Positions 35,386 to 44,777 of a stretch of 64,000 nucleotides of DNA are shown in pieces (the stretch's first letter is position 1; each line of letters begins with the position of its first letter). Source of the stretch: UBA5078 sp964538025 (lineage in GTDB: Bacteria > Pseudomonadota > Gammaproteobacteria > Pseudomonadales > Pseudohongiellaceae); contig CAZICZ010000005.1 in the NCBI GenBank assembly GCA_964538025.1, forward strand, positions 62,001-126,000. Direction: 5' to 3'. The position numbers and the translations under genes were made by a program. The notes below the pieces were generated by a model. That model saw only the letters and a program-made list of their open reading frames with translations. It had not been told where the DNA came from and made no database searches.

Positions 35386-36770
35386 AGATGGGTTTTGACG
35401 TAGTCGGTGACGGCACCCAGCGCATTGTCGACCACGGAGTAGCGCTCCTCCCGCTCAAACAGATCCCGCATATGCTCGGGCAGAACAGGCGTGTCGAGCC
35501 CTGCCCGCGTCACGGCATCAGAAAACTTTACGGGATGCGCGGTGGCCAACGTGATCATCGGGACAGAGACGTCTTTATTGCACTCCCGTGCCGCCTTGAC
35601 CCCGACCGCTGTGTGAGGATCGATCAAAAATGCGGTTTCGTCGAAGACCTGACGTATCACCTGGCACGTGGTTTCATCGTCAACACAGGCACTGGAGAAC
35701 ACCTTGCGGGCTTCCTGCCAGCGTGAAGGCTCCACCTGATGAGTGCCACTGGAAGAGGCGCGCATAAAACTGGACAGAGCCTTACCATCGCGGCCGAAAA
35801 GATCAAACAGATAGCGCTCGAAATTGCTCGACACCATGATATCCATCGACGGCGACAAAGTGTGCTGCAATGCGGACAAGGCATATTCGTTGCGACTGAT
35901 GAAGCGGTGCAGGATGTCATTGCTGTTGGTGGCGATAATCAATTGATTCACCGGCAGCCCCATCCGCATCGCGAGATACCCGGCATAGATGTCACCAAAA
36001 TTGCCCGTGGGCACTGAAAACGACACCGGGCGGTGCGGCGCGCCAAGCTGCAGACCCGCGTAAAAATAATAGACAATCTGCGCCATGATGCGCGCCCAGT
36101 TGATGGAATTGACCGCGACGAGCTGACGCCCCTCGGGCAAAAAGGACTGATCGCCAAAGGCAGCCTTCACAATGCGCTGGCAATCGTCGAAATTGCCTCT
36201 CACCGCCAGGTTATGCACATTGTCGCCCACCACCGTTGTCATCTGGCGGCGCTGCACCTCTGACACGCGCTGATACGGATGCAGAATGAAAATATCGACA
36301 TTCTTGCTGTGACGGCAGCCCTCAAGCGCTGCCGACCCCGTATCGCCGGACGTGGCGCCCAGTATCACCACTTTCTGTCCATTGCGAGTCAGCACATAAT
36401 CCAGCAGATTCCCGAGCAGTTGCAGAGCAAAATCCTTGAAGGCGAGCGTCGGACCGCAATACAACTCAAGCACCCACTCATTCGCGCCCAGCATGCGCAG
36501 AGGAGCGACCGCCTTGTGCGCGAAGCTGGCATAGCTTCTGTCAATGATCGCCGCAAGATCGGCGTCGGGAATCGCGCCATCGACAAACGGACGAATGATT
36601 CGCAGCGCCAGGCTGGGGTAATCGAGCCCAGCCATCTGCGCAATCTCATCGCGGGTGAAGGTCGGCAGGGTTTCCGGCACATACAGGCCTCCGTCGGGCG
36701 CCAGCCCGGTCAGTAACACCTGTTCAAAGGACTGTGCGGGGGATTCGCCGCGAGTGCTGATATATCTCAT
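35382..36770 (-). CDS. thrC: Threonine synthase
   Basis: This 462-residue PLP enzyme converts O-phosphohomoserine to threonine. It begins MRYISTRGESPAQSFEQVLLTGLAPDGGLYVP. The PLP lysine is in PTLAFKDFALQL, and further markers are GATSGDTGSAALEG and SVPTGNFGDIYAGYLA. ATG 36770 was chosen because MRYISTRG is the family start. It follows hom by 31 nt. Confidence 0.97.
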   Translation of the reverse strand: MRYISTRGESPAQSFEQVLLTGLAPDGGLYVPETLPTFTRDEIAQMAGLDYPSLALRIIRPFVDGAIPDADLAAIIDRSYASFAHKAVAPLRMLGANEWVLELYCGPTLAFKDFALQLLGNLLDYVLTRNGQKVVILGATSGDTGSAALEGCRHSKNVDIFILHPYQRVSEVQRRQMTTVVGDNVHNLAVRGNFDDCQRIVKAAFGDQSFLPEGRQLVAVNSINWARIMAQIVYYFYAGLQLGAPHRPVSFSVPTGNFGDIYAGYLAMRMGLPVNQLIIATNSNDILHRFISRNEYALSALQHTLSPSMDIMVSSNFERYLFDLFGRDGKALSSFMRASSSGTHQVEPSRWQEARKVFSSACVDDETTCQVIRQVFDETAFLIDPHTAVGVKAARECNKDVSVPMITLATAHPVKFSDAVTRAGLDTPVLPEHMRDLFEREERYSVVDNALGAVTDYVKTHL

Positions 36771-36801
36771 GATGATTGCCTGTCTGAATGCAGTAACGCG
36801 A

Positions 36802-38163
36802 CTAGCTCGCTTCACCGTCGAACTGTTCGATTCGGATTCGGGTAATTTTCTCAACAACCTGGTCGAGTGCTTCCATGGCTGCAATGGCCTTGTTCAGCTG
36901 CTTCTCGATGACCTTGCCGGTGACAATCACTATCGGCACGAGAACGTCATCGGATTCACTGTCATCAGGCTCTTTCTGGATGAGCGCCTCGATGTTAATG
37001 TCATGATCGGTCAATAACCGGGAAATCTGCGCCATCACCCCAATTTTGTCTTGCACCAGAAGGCGCAGATAACACTCGCACTCGATCTGTTCGATCGGGA
37101 GAATCGGCACGTCTGTGCGCAGGGAATCGAATGCCAGCGACGGGACAAGAGCGGAGTGCCCCTGCGATTTCTCTCCGGAACTGCGCACAATATCGATCAA
37201 GTCGGCGACCACCGAGGATGCCGTGGCTTTCGCACCGGCGCCCGCACCGTAATACAGGGTCGACCCTACAGAATCTCCCTTCACTACCACAGCATTCATC
37301 ACACCATTCACATTGGCAATCAGGCGTCGATCAGAGATCAGCGTGGGATGCACCCGCATCTCGATCCCCCGGTCGGTCATCCGGGTAATTCCCAAGTGCT
37401 TGATGCGATATCCGAGTTCTTCGGCGTAACGCACATCGTCAATCGTGACCTTGCTGATCCCTTCGGTATAGACCTTGTCGAATTGCAGCGAGATTCCAAA
37501 GGCGTTCGCGGCGAGAATCGTCAGTTTATGGGCCGCATCGATGCCTTCGACATCAAACGTTGGATCCGCTTCCGCATAGCCCAGCGCCTGGGCTTCTTTC
37601 AACACATCAGCAAAGCTGCGGCCCTTCTGCGCCATTTCCGTGAGGATGAAATTGCCGGTGCCATTGATAATGCCTGCGAGCCACTGAATCGAGTTTGCGG
37701 CAAGCCCTTCGCGCAGCGCCTTGATGATGGGGATTCCGCCGGCCACTGCACTTTCATAGGCGACGGTAACGCCTTTGCGTTTCGCGGCCTCGAAGATTGC
37801 ATTCCCGTGCACCGCAATGAGTGCCTTGTTGGCTGTGACCACGTGCTTGCCGTTTTCAATGGCCCGCATGATCAGGGACAGGGCAGGCTCTGTGCCCCCC
37901 AGGACTTCAACAAGAATATCGACGTGCGGGTCATCGGCAACCGCAAACACATCGGTGCTGAAACGCACGTCGGCAGTGTTGTACGCGGCATTTTTCCGGC
38001 GCGACGCGACATGCGTAACCTTCAGTGTCTTGCCTAAGCGTCGCGTGATTTCCGCCTGATTGCTGTGCAGCAGAGTGAAGGTCCCTCCCCCCACAGTGCC
38101 CATGCCGCAAATTCCGATATTGAACTGTTCCTTGCCCCCTGCTGATGCGCAATCCTGTTTCAA
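36802..38163 (-). CDS. hom: Homoserine dehydrogenase
   Basis: This enzyme reduces aspartate semialdehyde to homoserine. It has an NAD(P)-binding domain with GICGMGTVGGGTF, a catalytic domain (ESAVAGGIPIIKALREGL, then GTGNFILTEM) and a C-terminal ACT domain (about 370-453). I propose the TTG at 38163 as start, giving 453 residues. A GAGGA ribosome-binding site lies at proper distance, and no ATG exists before the GxGxxG motif. A -10-like TACAAT at 38199-38204 would give a short leader. The gene lies between dsbC and thrC. Confidence 0.93.
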   Translation of the reverse strand: MKQDCASAGGKEQFNIGICGMGTVGGGTFTLLHSNQAEITRRLGKTLKVTHVASRRKNAAYNTADVRFSTDVFAVADDPHVDILVEVLGGTEPALSLIMRAIENGKHVVTANKALIAVHGNAIFEAAKRKGVTVAYESAVAGGIPIIKALREGLAANSIQWLAGIINGTGNFILTEMAQKGRSFADVLKEAQALGYAEADPTFDVEGIDAAHKLTILAANAFGISLQFDKVYTEGISKVTIDDVRYAEELGYRIKHLGITRMTDRGIEMRVHPTLISDRRLIANVNGVMNAVVVKGDSVGSTLYYGAGAGAKATASSVVADLIDIVRSSGEKSQGHSALVPSLAFDSLRTDVPILPIEQIECECYLRLLVQDKIGVMAQISRLLTDHDINIEALIQKEPDDSESDDVLVPIVIVTGKVIEKQLNKAIAAMEALDQVVEKITRIRIEQFDGEAS

Positions 38164-38228
38164 AAGCTGATCCTCAACGCCAATAGAAAGTGGCGCACAT
38201 TGTACTAATTTGAGAGACAAAAGGCATG

Positions 38229-38260
38229 GGTGGCGTCGGGTCTGCGAGCCTTCAGCCACC
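38229..38260 (-). terminator. Possible weak terminator behind dsbC
   Basis: GGTGGC and GCCACC can pair across a 20-nt loop, followed on the minus strand by a short CTTTTGT. The stem is short and the T-run poor, so attenuation between dsbC and hom is only possible. Confidence 0.3.
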
Positions 38261-38285
38261 AGACGAAAGGTGAACTAAACAGGAG

Positions 38286-39044
38286 TTATTTTCCGAGGAC
38301 AGCACCCAGCAACTGATCGGGTTCCATGTATCCCGGAATGACGCTGCCATCCTCAAGCACGATGGCCGGGGTCCCCGAAATGCCGATCTTGTTGCCCAGC
38401 GCATAGTGCTTCAACACCGGATTGTCACAGGCCTTGGTCGGCAGATTCTGGCCGTGCTTGGCGCGGGTCAGGGATTGCTGGCGATCGTCAGAGCACCAGA
38501 CGTTGATCATCTTGGGATAGGCTTCTGATGCCTCTCCTCCGCGCGGATAGGCGACATAGCGAATGCGAATCCCGTGATCCAGATTCGCCTCCAGATCACC
38601 GTGCAAGCGACGGCAATAGGCACAATCGACATCGGTAAAAACGGTGATGGTGGCTTTGGTTTCCTTGGGTTCGAAAATAATCATTTCCGATTCCGGGATG
38701 GCGCCAACCCACTCAGCCACGTTCTGCTGCCGTGCGAGCGCTGAGAGATTGACCAGACCATCATCCACAGCCTGAAAGAGGTCACCCGTTACCAGGTATT
38801 GTCCCTTGCGGTCCGTAAACAATTTTTCTCCTGTCCCTAGCTCCACCTCGATCAGTCCGTCAAACGGAGTCTCCCTCACAGCCACGATCTCAATGGCAGT
38901 ATTGGTGGCCACCGTGAGAGTGCTGGCCAGAGACGCTTTGAGCGCATCCGCCCAAGCCTGATCAGCATCCTGCGCCTGGATGTGCGCTCCCAATAATCCT
39001 GCGAGGAGCACGCCGATGAGAAAGACTCGCTGTAGGATGTTCAT
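38286..39044 (-). CDS. dsbC: Thiol:disulfide interchange protein DsbC
   Basis: This 252-residue periplasmic disulfide isomerase has a signal peptide (cleavage near IQA-QDA). An N-terminal dimerisation domain is followed by a thioredoxin-like domain with the active site DVDCAYCRRLHGDL. The cis-Pro loop is in GISGTPAIVLEDG, and a second cysteine pair is in WCSDD and KACDN. ATG 39044 follows from the signal peptide. In many relatives xerD precedes dsbC; here rplS does. Confidence 0.94.
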   Translation of the reverse strand: MNILQRVFLIGVLLAGLLGAHIQAQDADQAWADALKASLASTLTVATNTAIEIVAVRETPFDGLIEVELGTGEKLFTDRKGQYLVTGDLFQAVDDGLVNLSALARQQNVAEWVGAIPESEMIIFEPKETKATITVFTDVDCAYCRRLHGDLEANLDHGIRIRYVAYPRGGEASEAYPKMINVWCSDDRQQSLTRAKHGQNLPTKACDNPVLKHYALGNKIGISGTPAIVLEDGSVIPGYMEPDQLLGAVLGK

Positions 39045-39214
39045 GCGTGAATTGCCTCGCAACAATGGATTCGGAAGTGTCTGATGCGGGAGACCGGAGA
39101 AAGACTCAAAAATCTCCACTCGCGGAAACAAAACGGTAAAGTGGCCGATACGTTACCACAGCGTGAACAAATGCAGCCACGGTTTAATTGCGCGTTTTGA
39201 CCGACAATGCAGGC

Positions 39215-39243
39215 AAAAAAAAAGGAGGCCACCAGGGCCTCCC
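39215..39243 (-). terminator. Intrinsic terminator after rplS
   Basis: On the minus strand GGAGGCC, a 5-nt loop and GGCCTCC form a perfect 7-bp stem, followed at once by a run of eight or nine T. This ends the rpsP-rimM-trmD-rplS transcript 54 nt behind the rplS stop. Confidence 0.9.
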
Positions 39244-39296
39244 TTTTCATGCCTGCTTGCGATGGTCTGCGCGTATGAGGCGCTTCCCGCGCATTA

Positions 39297-39662
39297 TCAG
39301 ACAGATTTCTTCTCGAGCTTCTCGGTAATACGCGCCGCCTTACCGGACAGGTCACGCAGGTAGTACAGCTTGGCCTGACGAACGTCACCGCGACGCTTCA
39401 GGGTGATGCTCTCGAGCATTGGACTGTACGTCTGGAATGTCCGCTCCACACCGACACCGTGAGAGATTTTGCGCACGGTAAAGGCAGAGTTCAGGCCGCG
39501 GTTGCGGATCCCGATCACGATGCCTTCAAACGCCTGCAAACGCTCACGATCGCCTTCCTTGATTTTTACCTGCACTACGACGGTATCACCGGGACCGAAA
39601 TCAGGGATTTCTTTGCCCATCTGCGCGTTTTCAACCATCTGAATGATCTTGTTCTTGCTCAT
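39297..39662 (-). CDS. rplS: 50S ribosomal protein L19
   Basis: This 121-residue ribosomal protein sits at the 30S-50S interface. It reads MSKNKIIQMVENAQM, then the family stretch FEGIVIGIRNRGLNSAFTVRK, HGVGVERTFQTYSP and a lysine-rich tail. It is the last gene of the rpsP-rimM-trmD-rplS operon, 16 nt after trmD, with a strong terminator behind it. Confidence 0.98.
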   Translation of the reverse strand: MSKNKIIQMVENAQMGKEIPDFGPGDTVVVQVKIKEGDRERLQAFEGIVIGIRNRGLNSAFTVRKISHGVGVERTFQTYSPMLESITLKRRGDVRQAKLYYLRDLSGKAARITEKLEKKSV

Positions 39663-39678
39663 TGCCTTACTCCCGGGT

Positions 39679-40452
39679 TCAAGACTCAGCGCGGTTGCGC
39701 CCTGCCTCGTAATCATCAATAAATTGTTCTAGCAAAATCGTTTGTTCCGCCGTCAGCGTCATCTTCTCCAGCAGGTCCGGGCGCTTTAACCAGGTATTGC
39801 CGAGACTGTGTTGCAGACGCCACACCCGTATCTGTTCATGATTGCCGCTGAGCAGCACCTCGGGAACAGATTCCCCTTCATAAATCTGGGGGCGGGTAAA
39901 CTGCGGGCTGTCGAGCAGCCCATCGGCAAAAGAATCCTCTCCTGCCGAATCCTCGTGGCCAAGTGCGCCTGGTTGATAACGCGTCATCGCGTCAATCATG
40001 ACCATGGCAGCCAGCTCGCCTCCACTGAGGACAAAATCTCCGATCGACCATTCTTCATCGATCTCGCGTTGCAGGACACGTTCGTCAATGCCCTGATAAC
40101 GCCCGCAAACCATCACCACCGGTCCACGTTGAGCCAGCAATTCAACCCCTTGCTGGTCCAGCTTTCTTCCCTGAGGCGATAGGTAAATCACCTTTGGGGT
40201 TCCTTCGCCGCGGGCCTCCAAGCTTGATTTTGCTGCCTGAATGGCTGCCCGCAGGGGCTCGGTCTTCATCAACATTCCGGGGCCACCCCCGAACGGACGG
40301 TCATCGACTGTCCGATGGCGGTCTGCGGTGAAATCCCTCGGATTCCAGCACTGCACCGACACGATATTTTCCCGGCATGCTCGGCTGGTGATCCCGTACT
40401 GGGTAACCGCCTCGAACATCTCAGGAAACAGGGTGACTACGCCAATCAGCAT
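39679..40452 (-). CDS. trmD: tRNA (guanine-N1)-methyltransferase TrmD
   Basis: This 257-residue SPOUT enzyme methylates G37 of tRNAs reading CNN codons and prevents frameshifting. Motifs are IGVVTLFPEMFEAV, DDRPFGGGPGMLM, the trefoil-knot region YLSPQGRKLDQQGVELLA, CGRYQGIDERV and IGDFVLSGGELAAMVM. ATG 40452 is preceded by AGGGGAG; a GTG 15 nt upstream is possible. It starts 18 nt after rimM. Confidence 0.97.
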   Translation of the reverse strand: MLIGVVTLFPEMFEAVTQYGITSRACRENIVSVQCWNPRDFTADRHRTVDDRPFGGGPGMLMKTEPLRAAIQAAKSSLEARGEGTPKVIYLSPQGRKLDQQGVELLAQRGPVVMVCGRYQGIDERVLQREIDEEWSIGDFVLSGGELAAMVMIDAMTRYQPGALGHEDSAGEDSFADGLLDSPQFTRPQIYEGESVPEVLLSGNHEQIRVWRLQHSLGNTWLKRPDLLEKMTLTAEQTILLEQFIDDYEAGRNRAES

Positions 40453-40470
40453 CAGACTCCCCTGCACACA

Positions 40471-41007
40471 CTAAGCGAGATAATCCGCTTCCCAGTCGAC
40501 CTCTATGCGGCGCAGTTCGCGCGACACCTGGGTCACCACCCGACCGGGCAGATAGGGAATCAGACGCTCCCGTGAATCGACACTGCCCTTCGTGGGCTGC
40601 ACCACCAGCACATCATTCGCGCCGGTTTCCAAAAGCTTGGCTACTGTGCCTAACAGAACACCACTGACCGTCTGGACCTGCATGCCATACAGCTCATGCC
40701 AGTAAAAGTCCTCGGCATTCAGGGCCGGCAACTCGTCCGCGTGAATGGCCAGTTCAACGCCCGTCAATCGCTTGGCATCATCGGGATCATCGACCCCGGC
40801 AAAGTGGGCGATGAGCCCCTTGCCATGCACCTTGCACTCATCCATTTCAATCGCTTGCCACTGCCCGTCGATTAGCGCCAGCAGATGCCGATAATGGAGA
40901 ATGTTTTCTTTCGGTTCCGTGAAGGAGTTCAGCTTGACCCAGCCCTTGATGCCATAAAGTCGGCCAATGCGGCCCATGGTCACCCGTTCTTGCTGTTCAC
41001 TCCCCAT
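40471..41007 (-). CDS. rimM: 16S rRNA processing protein RimM
   Basis: This 178-residue assembly factor binds S19 and matures the 30S head. The N-terminal RimM domain has MGRIGRLYGIKGWVKLNSFT. The C-terminal PRC-barrel carries DFYWHELYGMQVQTVSGVLLG and ERLIPYLPGRVVTQV. It is positioned between rpsP (54 nt) and trmD in the standard operon. Confidence 0.97.
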   Translation of the reverse strand: MGSEQQERVTMGRIGRLYGIKGWVKLNSFTEPKENILHYRHLLALIDGQWQAIEMDECKVHGKGLIAHFAGVDDPDDAKRLTGVELAIHADELPALNAEDFYWHELYGMQVQTVSGVLLGTVAKLLETGANDVLVVQPTKGSVDSRERLIPYLPGRVVTQVSRELRRIEVDWEADYLA

Positions 41008-41061
41008 CGACGCCCCTCATGCGACAGGTTCACCGCCCCGCAGGGCCGCAAGCCCACTCAC

Positions 41062-41322
41062 TTAAGCAGCAGTGCTCGCCGCAGAAGATGCTTCCTTGAC
41101 CAGTGCAGAAACGCGCTGACTGGTTTGCGCCCCTTGGGCGGACCAATGCGCGACGCGATCCAGATTGATGCGCAGACGCTCTTCCTTGCCACGGGCCACC
41201 GGGTTGAAGAACCCGACACGCTCAATGAAGCGACCATCGCGCGGATTGCGTTGATCTGTCACGGTAATGTAGTAGAACGGCTTCTTTTTAGCACCAGCGC
41301 GAGCCAGTCTGATAATGACCAT
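41062..41322 (-). CDS. rpsP: 30S ribosomal protein S16
   Basis: This 86-residue ribosomal protein reads MVIIRLARAGAKKKPFYYITVTD, then RDGRFIERVGFFNPVA and a tail rich in Ala and Ser. ATG 41322 is fixed by the family start. It is the first gene of the operon, with a promoter in the 261-nt gap behind ffh. Confidence 0.98.
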   Translation of the reverse strand: MVIIRLARAGAKKKPFYYITVTDQRNPRDGRFIERVGFFNPVARGKEERLRINLDRVAHWSAQGAQTSQRVSALVKEASSAASTAA

Positions 41323-41440
41323 AAACTTATGATTCCTGTTTGTACGATCGACCGAAAACTGCCCCAACCTCAATAAGTTACCGACACTTGTCGGCACTCA
41401 CTAAAACCTTCGGAAAAGCCGAGGCTGGAAAAAGGCGGGT

Positions 41441-41446
41441 ATTCTA
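41441..41446 (-). promoter_or_regulatory. Putative -10 element of the rpsP operon promoter
   Basis: TAGAAT on the minus strand, followed by ACCCGCC, lies about 120 nt upstream of rpsP. The -35 at 17 nt (TTCCAT) is weak, though TTGAAA occurs further up. Confidence 0.45.
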
Positions 41447-41583
41447 AGGGAATTAATCTTCAGATGGAAGGAATCTTTCAAGTTTTTCAAGCACGTCCGC
41501 AAACCCCGCGCACCGGCGTAAAGAGCAGGCATTTCGGGCCCTGTACGCCTGCGGTTTGAGTGAATTCATGCGGAGAGCCTCTT

Positions 41584-42975
41584 CTAAAAACGAGGAGGTC
41601 TGCCACCTCCGGGAAACCCTCCAGGCCCCCCCATTCCGCCCATTCCACCAAGGCCGCGCATCATGTTGGCCAAGCCTCCGCCCTTCATCTTCTTCATCAC
41701 CTTCTGCATTTGCTTGTGCTGCTTCAGCAGGCGATTCAGATCCTGCAGGTCGGTGCCCGATCCAACTGTGATCCGTCGTTTACGCGAACCATTCAGGATG
41801 TCGGGATTTTGCCGCTCTTTCATCGTCATGGAGTTGATGATTGCCTCCATTTTCACGAAGAGTGAATCATCGACCATTTTTGCTGCACCGGGAGGCAGCG
41901 CACCGAGTCCCGGCATTTTGTCCATGATGCTGGCCATGCCGCCCATGTTCTGCATCTGTTTGATCTGCTCCCTGAAATCCTCCAGATCAAAGCCTTTGCC
42001 CTTTTTGATCTTGGCGGCAATACGTTCAGCTTTTTCTTTATCGACCTTCCGCTCCACCTGCTCGATCAGGGAGAGCAGGTCACCCATGCCGAGAATGCGG
42101 GTCGCGATTCGGTCCGGGTAAAAGGGCTCAAGCGCATCGGATTTTTCCCCCATCCCGATAAACTTGATCGGCTTGCCGGTGATCTGGCGCACGGAAAGCG
42201 CCGCCCCGCCGCGCGCGTCCCCGTCCGCCTTCGTGAGAATCACGCCAGTCAAGGGAAGAGCGTCGTTGAAAGCCTTTGCCGTGTTTGCCGCATCCTGTCC
42301 AGTCATGGCATCGACCACGAACAGCGTCTCAACCGGGTTGAGCACTTCATGGAGGCGTCGAATTTCAGCCATCATCTCGGCATCGACCGCCAGTCGCCCC
42401 GCAGTGTCCACGATGAGCACGTCCGCAAACCGTCGCTTCGCCTCTTTCAGCGCTGCCTGCACGATGTCCTCGGGTGACTGGCTGGTATCGCTGGGGAAGA
42501 AGGTCGCACCGACTTCTGTGGCCAGAGTTTGCAGTTGTGCGATTGCGGCAGGACGATAAACGTCGGCGCTGACAACCATCACGTTTTTCTTGGCATGTGT
42601 ATTCAACCAGCGGGAAAGCTTAGCCACGGTGGTGGTCTTACCAGCCCCCTGCAGACCTGCCATCAACACGATGGCAGGGGGCTGGGCTCGCAGGTTCAGG
42701 CCTTCATTGGCCTCACCCATCACAGCTTCCAGTTCTGCCTGGACGATTTTGATAAACGTCTGGGTCGGGCTGAGACTTTGTTTGACTTCCTGACCTACCG
42801 CGCGCTGACGCACCCGCTCAATAAATCCCTTCACTACCGGCAAGGCGACATCTGCCTCCAGAAGGGCACGGCGAACCTCGCGCAACGCGTCCTGGATATT
42901 GTTGTCCGTCAGCGTGCCCTTGCCGCTGATTTTGCGCAAAGCTCCGGATAATCGTTCTGTTAAGCTTTCAAACAT
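41584..42975 (-). CDS. ffh: Signal recognition particle protein Ffh
   Basis: This 463-residue SRP GTPase binds 4.5S RNA and signal sequences of nascent inner-membrane proteins. The N domain comes first, then the GTPase domain with P-loop GLQGAGKTTTVAKL, DTAGRLAVD, and TKADGDARGGAAL. The methionine-rich M domain (about 300-430) contains GMASIMDKMPGLG and SGTDLQDLNRLLKQHKQM. The tail ends in a Gly/Met/Pro-rich stretch. It is divergent from ypjD, as in many gammaproteobacteria. Confidence 0.98.
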   Translation of the reverse strand: MFESLTERLSGALRKISGKGTLTDNNIQDALREVRRALLEADVALPVVKGFIERVRQRAVGQEVKQSLSPTQTFIKIVQAELEAVMGEANEGLNLRAQPPAIVLMAGLQGAGKTTTVAKLSRWLNTHAKKNVMVVSADVYRPAAIAQLQTLATEVGATFFPSDTSQSPEDIVQAALKEAKRRFADVLIVDTAGRLAVDAEMMAEIRRLHEVLNPVETLFVVDAMTGQDAANTAKAFNDALPLTGVILTKADGDARGGAALSVRQITGKPIKFIGMGEKSDALEPFYPDRIATRILGMGDLLSLIEQVERKVDKEKAERIAAKIKKGKGFDLEDFREQIKQMQNMGGMASIMDKMPGLGALPPGAAKMVDDSLFVKMEAIINSMTMKERQNPDILNGSRKRRITVGSGTDLQDLNRLLKQHKQMQKVMKKMKGGGLANMMRGLGGMGGMGGPGGFPGGGRPPRF

Positions 42976-43191
42976 AGTCCACTTCCAACTGGGTGCGGTC
43001 AGGGAGAAATCATTGGGGCGCGATTATAGCCAAATGAAGCGCCATGTTCACCGTCGATCCTGCAAGGCATTTGGCGCTTCGCATTGAAGGGAAAATATCA
43101 CTTCAACCCCCCGGGCACATATGAGAAACTTTTGCCTCGCTGACGGGCACGCAAGCCTAGCATCCACTGTAGTCAATTCCAGAGATTGTCG

Positions 43192-43995
43192 ATGTCGCCC
43201 ACCACACTTTCAGGCCTGATCGCTGTCGTGTTTTACCTAATCAGTACCCTGATTCAGGCAAAGCACCTCAATATGCGAGAGAAAGAACTGCCTGCCGACC
43301 GGCGGGTTTTTCTGCTGGGTCTGGTGGCCGTGCTCGCCCATCTGTTCAGCGCAAGCGGTGTGCTGCGAAACGCCGACGGTTTTCACTTTGGCATTGTGCA
43401 GATCAGCACGCTGATCTGCGCCTCGATCTCCCTGATGGTACTGCTCAGCAGCCTGCGCAAACCGCTAGGGATCCTGATACTCGGCCTTTTCCCGCTGGCC
43501 ATGGTCTCCATCGTGGCATCCCTGACGATCAAGAGCAGTTTCCCTCCCCGTGCGCTGGACACGGGCTTGGCCAGCCACATCCTGACTTCCATTCTTGCGT
43601 ACAGCCTGCTGACCATCGCCGCCCTGCAGGCCGGGGTAGTGGCTTTTCAAAATCACCAACTCAAGCACCGCCACGCCGCGAGTGCAATCCGGCGATTTCC
43701 GCCTCTGCAGGACATGGAGAGTTTTCTCTTTGAACTGGTCTGGGTCGGACAGGCATTGTTGACCATCGGCATTGCACTCGGGTTCCTCTTTGTTGAAGAC
43801 ATGTGGGCGCATGGCCTGCCGCACAAGACCTTCTTTTCCCTGCTTGCCTGGTGCGTGTTTGCGGTACTACTGTGGGGACGCCATCAGCGTGGCTGGCGTG
43901 GGATCACCGCCATTCGATTCACGCTGACCGGGTTTGGATTGCTGATTGTGGGGTTTTACGGCTCGAAAATTGTGCTCGAGTATATTCTGGCCTAA
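43192..43995 (+). CDS. ypjD: YpjD/CcsA-like inner-membrane protein
   Basis: This 267-residue protein has eight or so hydrophobic helices and belongs to the cytochrome c assembly (CcsA/CcmC-like) superfamily. The short C-terminal signature around HKTFFSLLAWCVFAVLLWGRHQRGWRG resembles the WGxxx-type loop of that family. Its position beside ffh is the YpjD position. The exact role (heme handling or other) is not established. ATG 43192 is preferred to a TTG two codons upstream. Its last 4 nt overlap the end of the convergent transferase gene. Confidence 0.88.
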   Translation: MSPTTLSGLIAVVFYLISTLIQAKHLNMREKELPADRRVFLLGLVAVLAHLFSASGVLRNADGFHFGIVQISTLICASISLMVLLSSLRKPLGILILGLFPLAMVSIVASLTIKSSFPPRALDTGLASHILTSILAYSLLTIAALQAGVVAFQNHQLKHRHAASAIRRFPPLQDMESFLFELVWVGQALLTIGIALGFLFVEDMWAHGLPHKTFFSLLAWCVFAVLLWGRHQRGWRGITAIRFTLTGFGLLIVGFYGSKIVLEYILA

Positions 43996-44771
43996 GCCTC
44001 AAACGCTCCCTGACAGAGCGCCGAAAGCGGTAGCTCCTCCTCGACTCCCTCCTCTCTGATCCATCTGGCGTGCAACACGCCCGGCACCTGTGGCTGAGCG
44101 TTCGCAAGCGCCACTGCAATCGCATAGTCATCCGATAGCGTCACATGTGCCTGCCAGAATTGCCATGCAGGGGCTGGAAGCGGCGATTGCGGGAAGAAGG
44201 ACAAGCGCCCCACCTCCTGATCCCAAACAAAGCTGTCGGCAAGCATCCCCGCCAGCCCCGTTCCCCGCGCCTTTGCGCTCGCCTCCTTAAGTGTCCACAA
44301 ATCCAGAAACCGAATGGCCTGCAAAGGGTCCTTTAGCGCGGACAGGGCGTCCGCTTCTTGCGTGGAGAAATAACGCGCCGCCAACGCCTTGAAGGGGCCA
44401 CGTCGGTCAAGCCTTTCGACATCAACACCGACACTCATCCCGCCACTGAATGCGATGGCCATCAGTCCACGCGTGTGTGAGAGCGAGAACTGCAAATCGA
44501 CGGAGGAAAACTGGGGATGGAGAGACAGCTTCCCCTGCGCACTGCGCTCAAAGAGCCATTGTGCGGGGCGAATCTGCGGAGCATAGCGACTGCACAGACG
44601 TCGCAGCATCACCCGTGTCTGGGCGAACTGGCGCTGTCGCGCCTCATCGGTCATGGATTGCAGAGTCTGGTGCTCGGAGGCGCTTAAAAGCGCCAGCTGC
44701 CCCTCATCCAGACTCCTGGGTTCTGCACACCACAGATGCACCTCGTTCCTGCCGGGCGGCTTCATTGGCAC
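43992..44771 (-). CDS. 4'-phosphopantetheinyl transferase (Sfp type)
   Basis: This 259-residue enzyme transfers the phosphopantetheine arm of CoA to carrier proteins. The two family motifs are present: GVDVERLDR with its metal-binding acid, and WTLKEASAKARGTGL. The earlier FSLSHTRGLMAIAFS matches the phosphate-contacting motif. The Sfp-like size suggests broad acceptance, but no polyketide or peptide synthase is in the window. The likely GTG start (44771) lies 6 nt behind the pspF stop; an ATG at 44765 is the alternative. Confidence 0.88.
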   Translation of the reverse strand: MPMKPPGRNEVHLWCAEPRSLDEGQLALLSASEHQTLQSMTDEARQRQFAQTRVMLRRLCSRYAPQIRPAQWLFERSAQGKLSLHPQFSSVDLQFSLSHTRGLMAIAFSGGMSVGVDVERLDRRGPFKALAARYFSTQEADALSALKDPLQAIRFLDLWTLKEASAKARGTGLAGMLADSFVWDQEVGRLSFFPQSPLPAPAWQFWQAHVTLSDDYAIAVALANAQPQVPGVLHARWIREEGVEEELPLSALCQGAFEA

Positions 44772-44777
44772 GAGTTC

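Noticed and set aside
38164..38285. Possible threonine attenuator before hom
   Set aside because: No leader peptide rich in Thr or Ile codons and no strong terminator with a T-run is seen.
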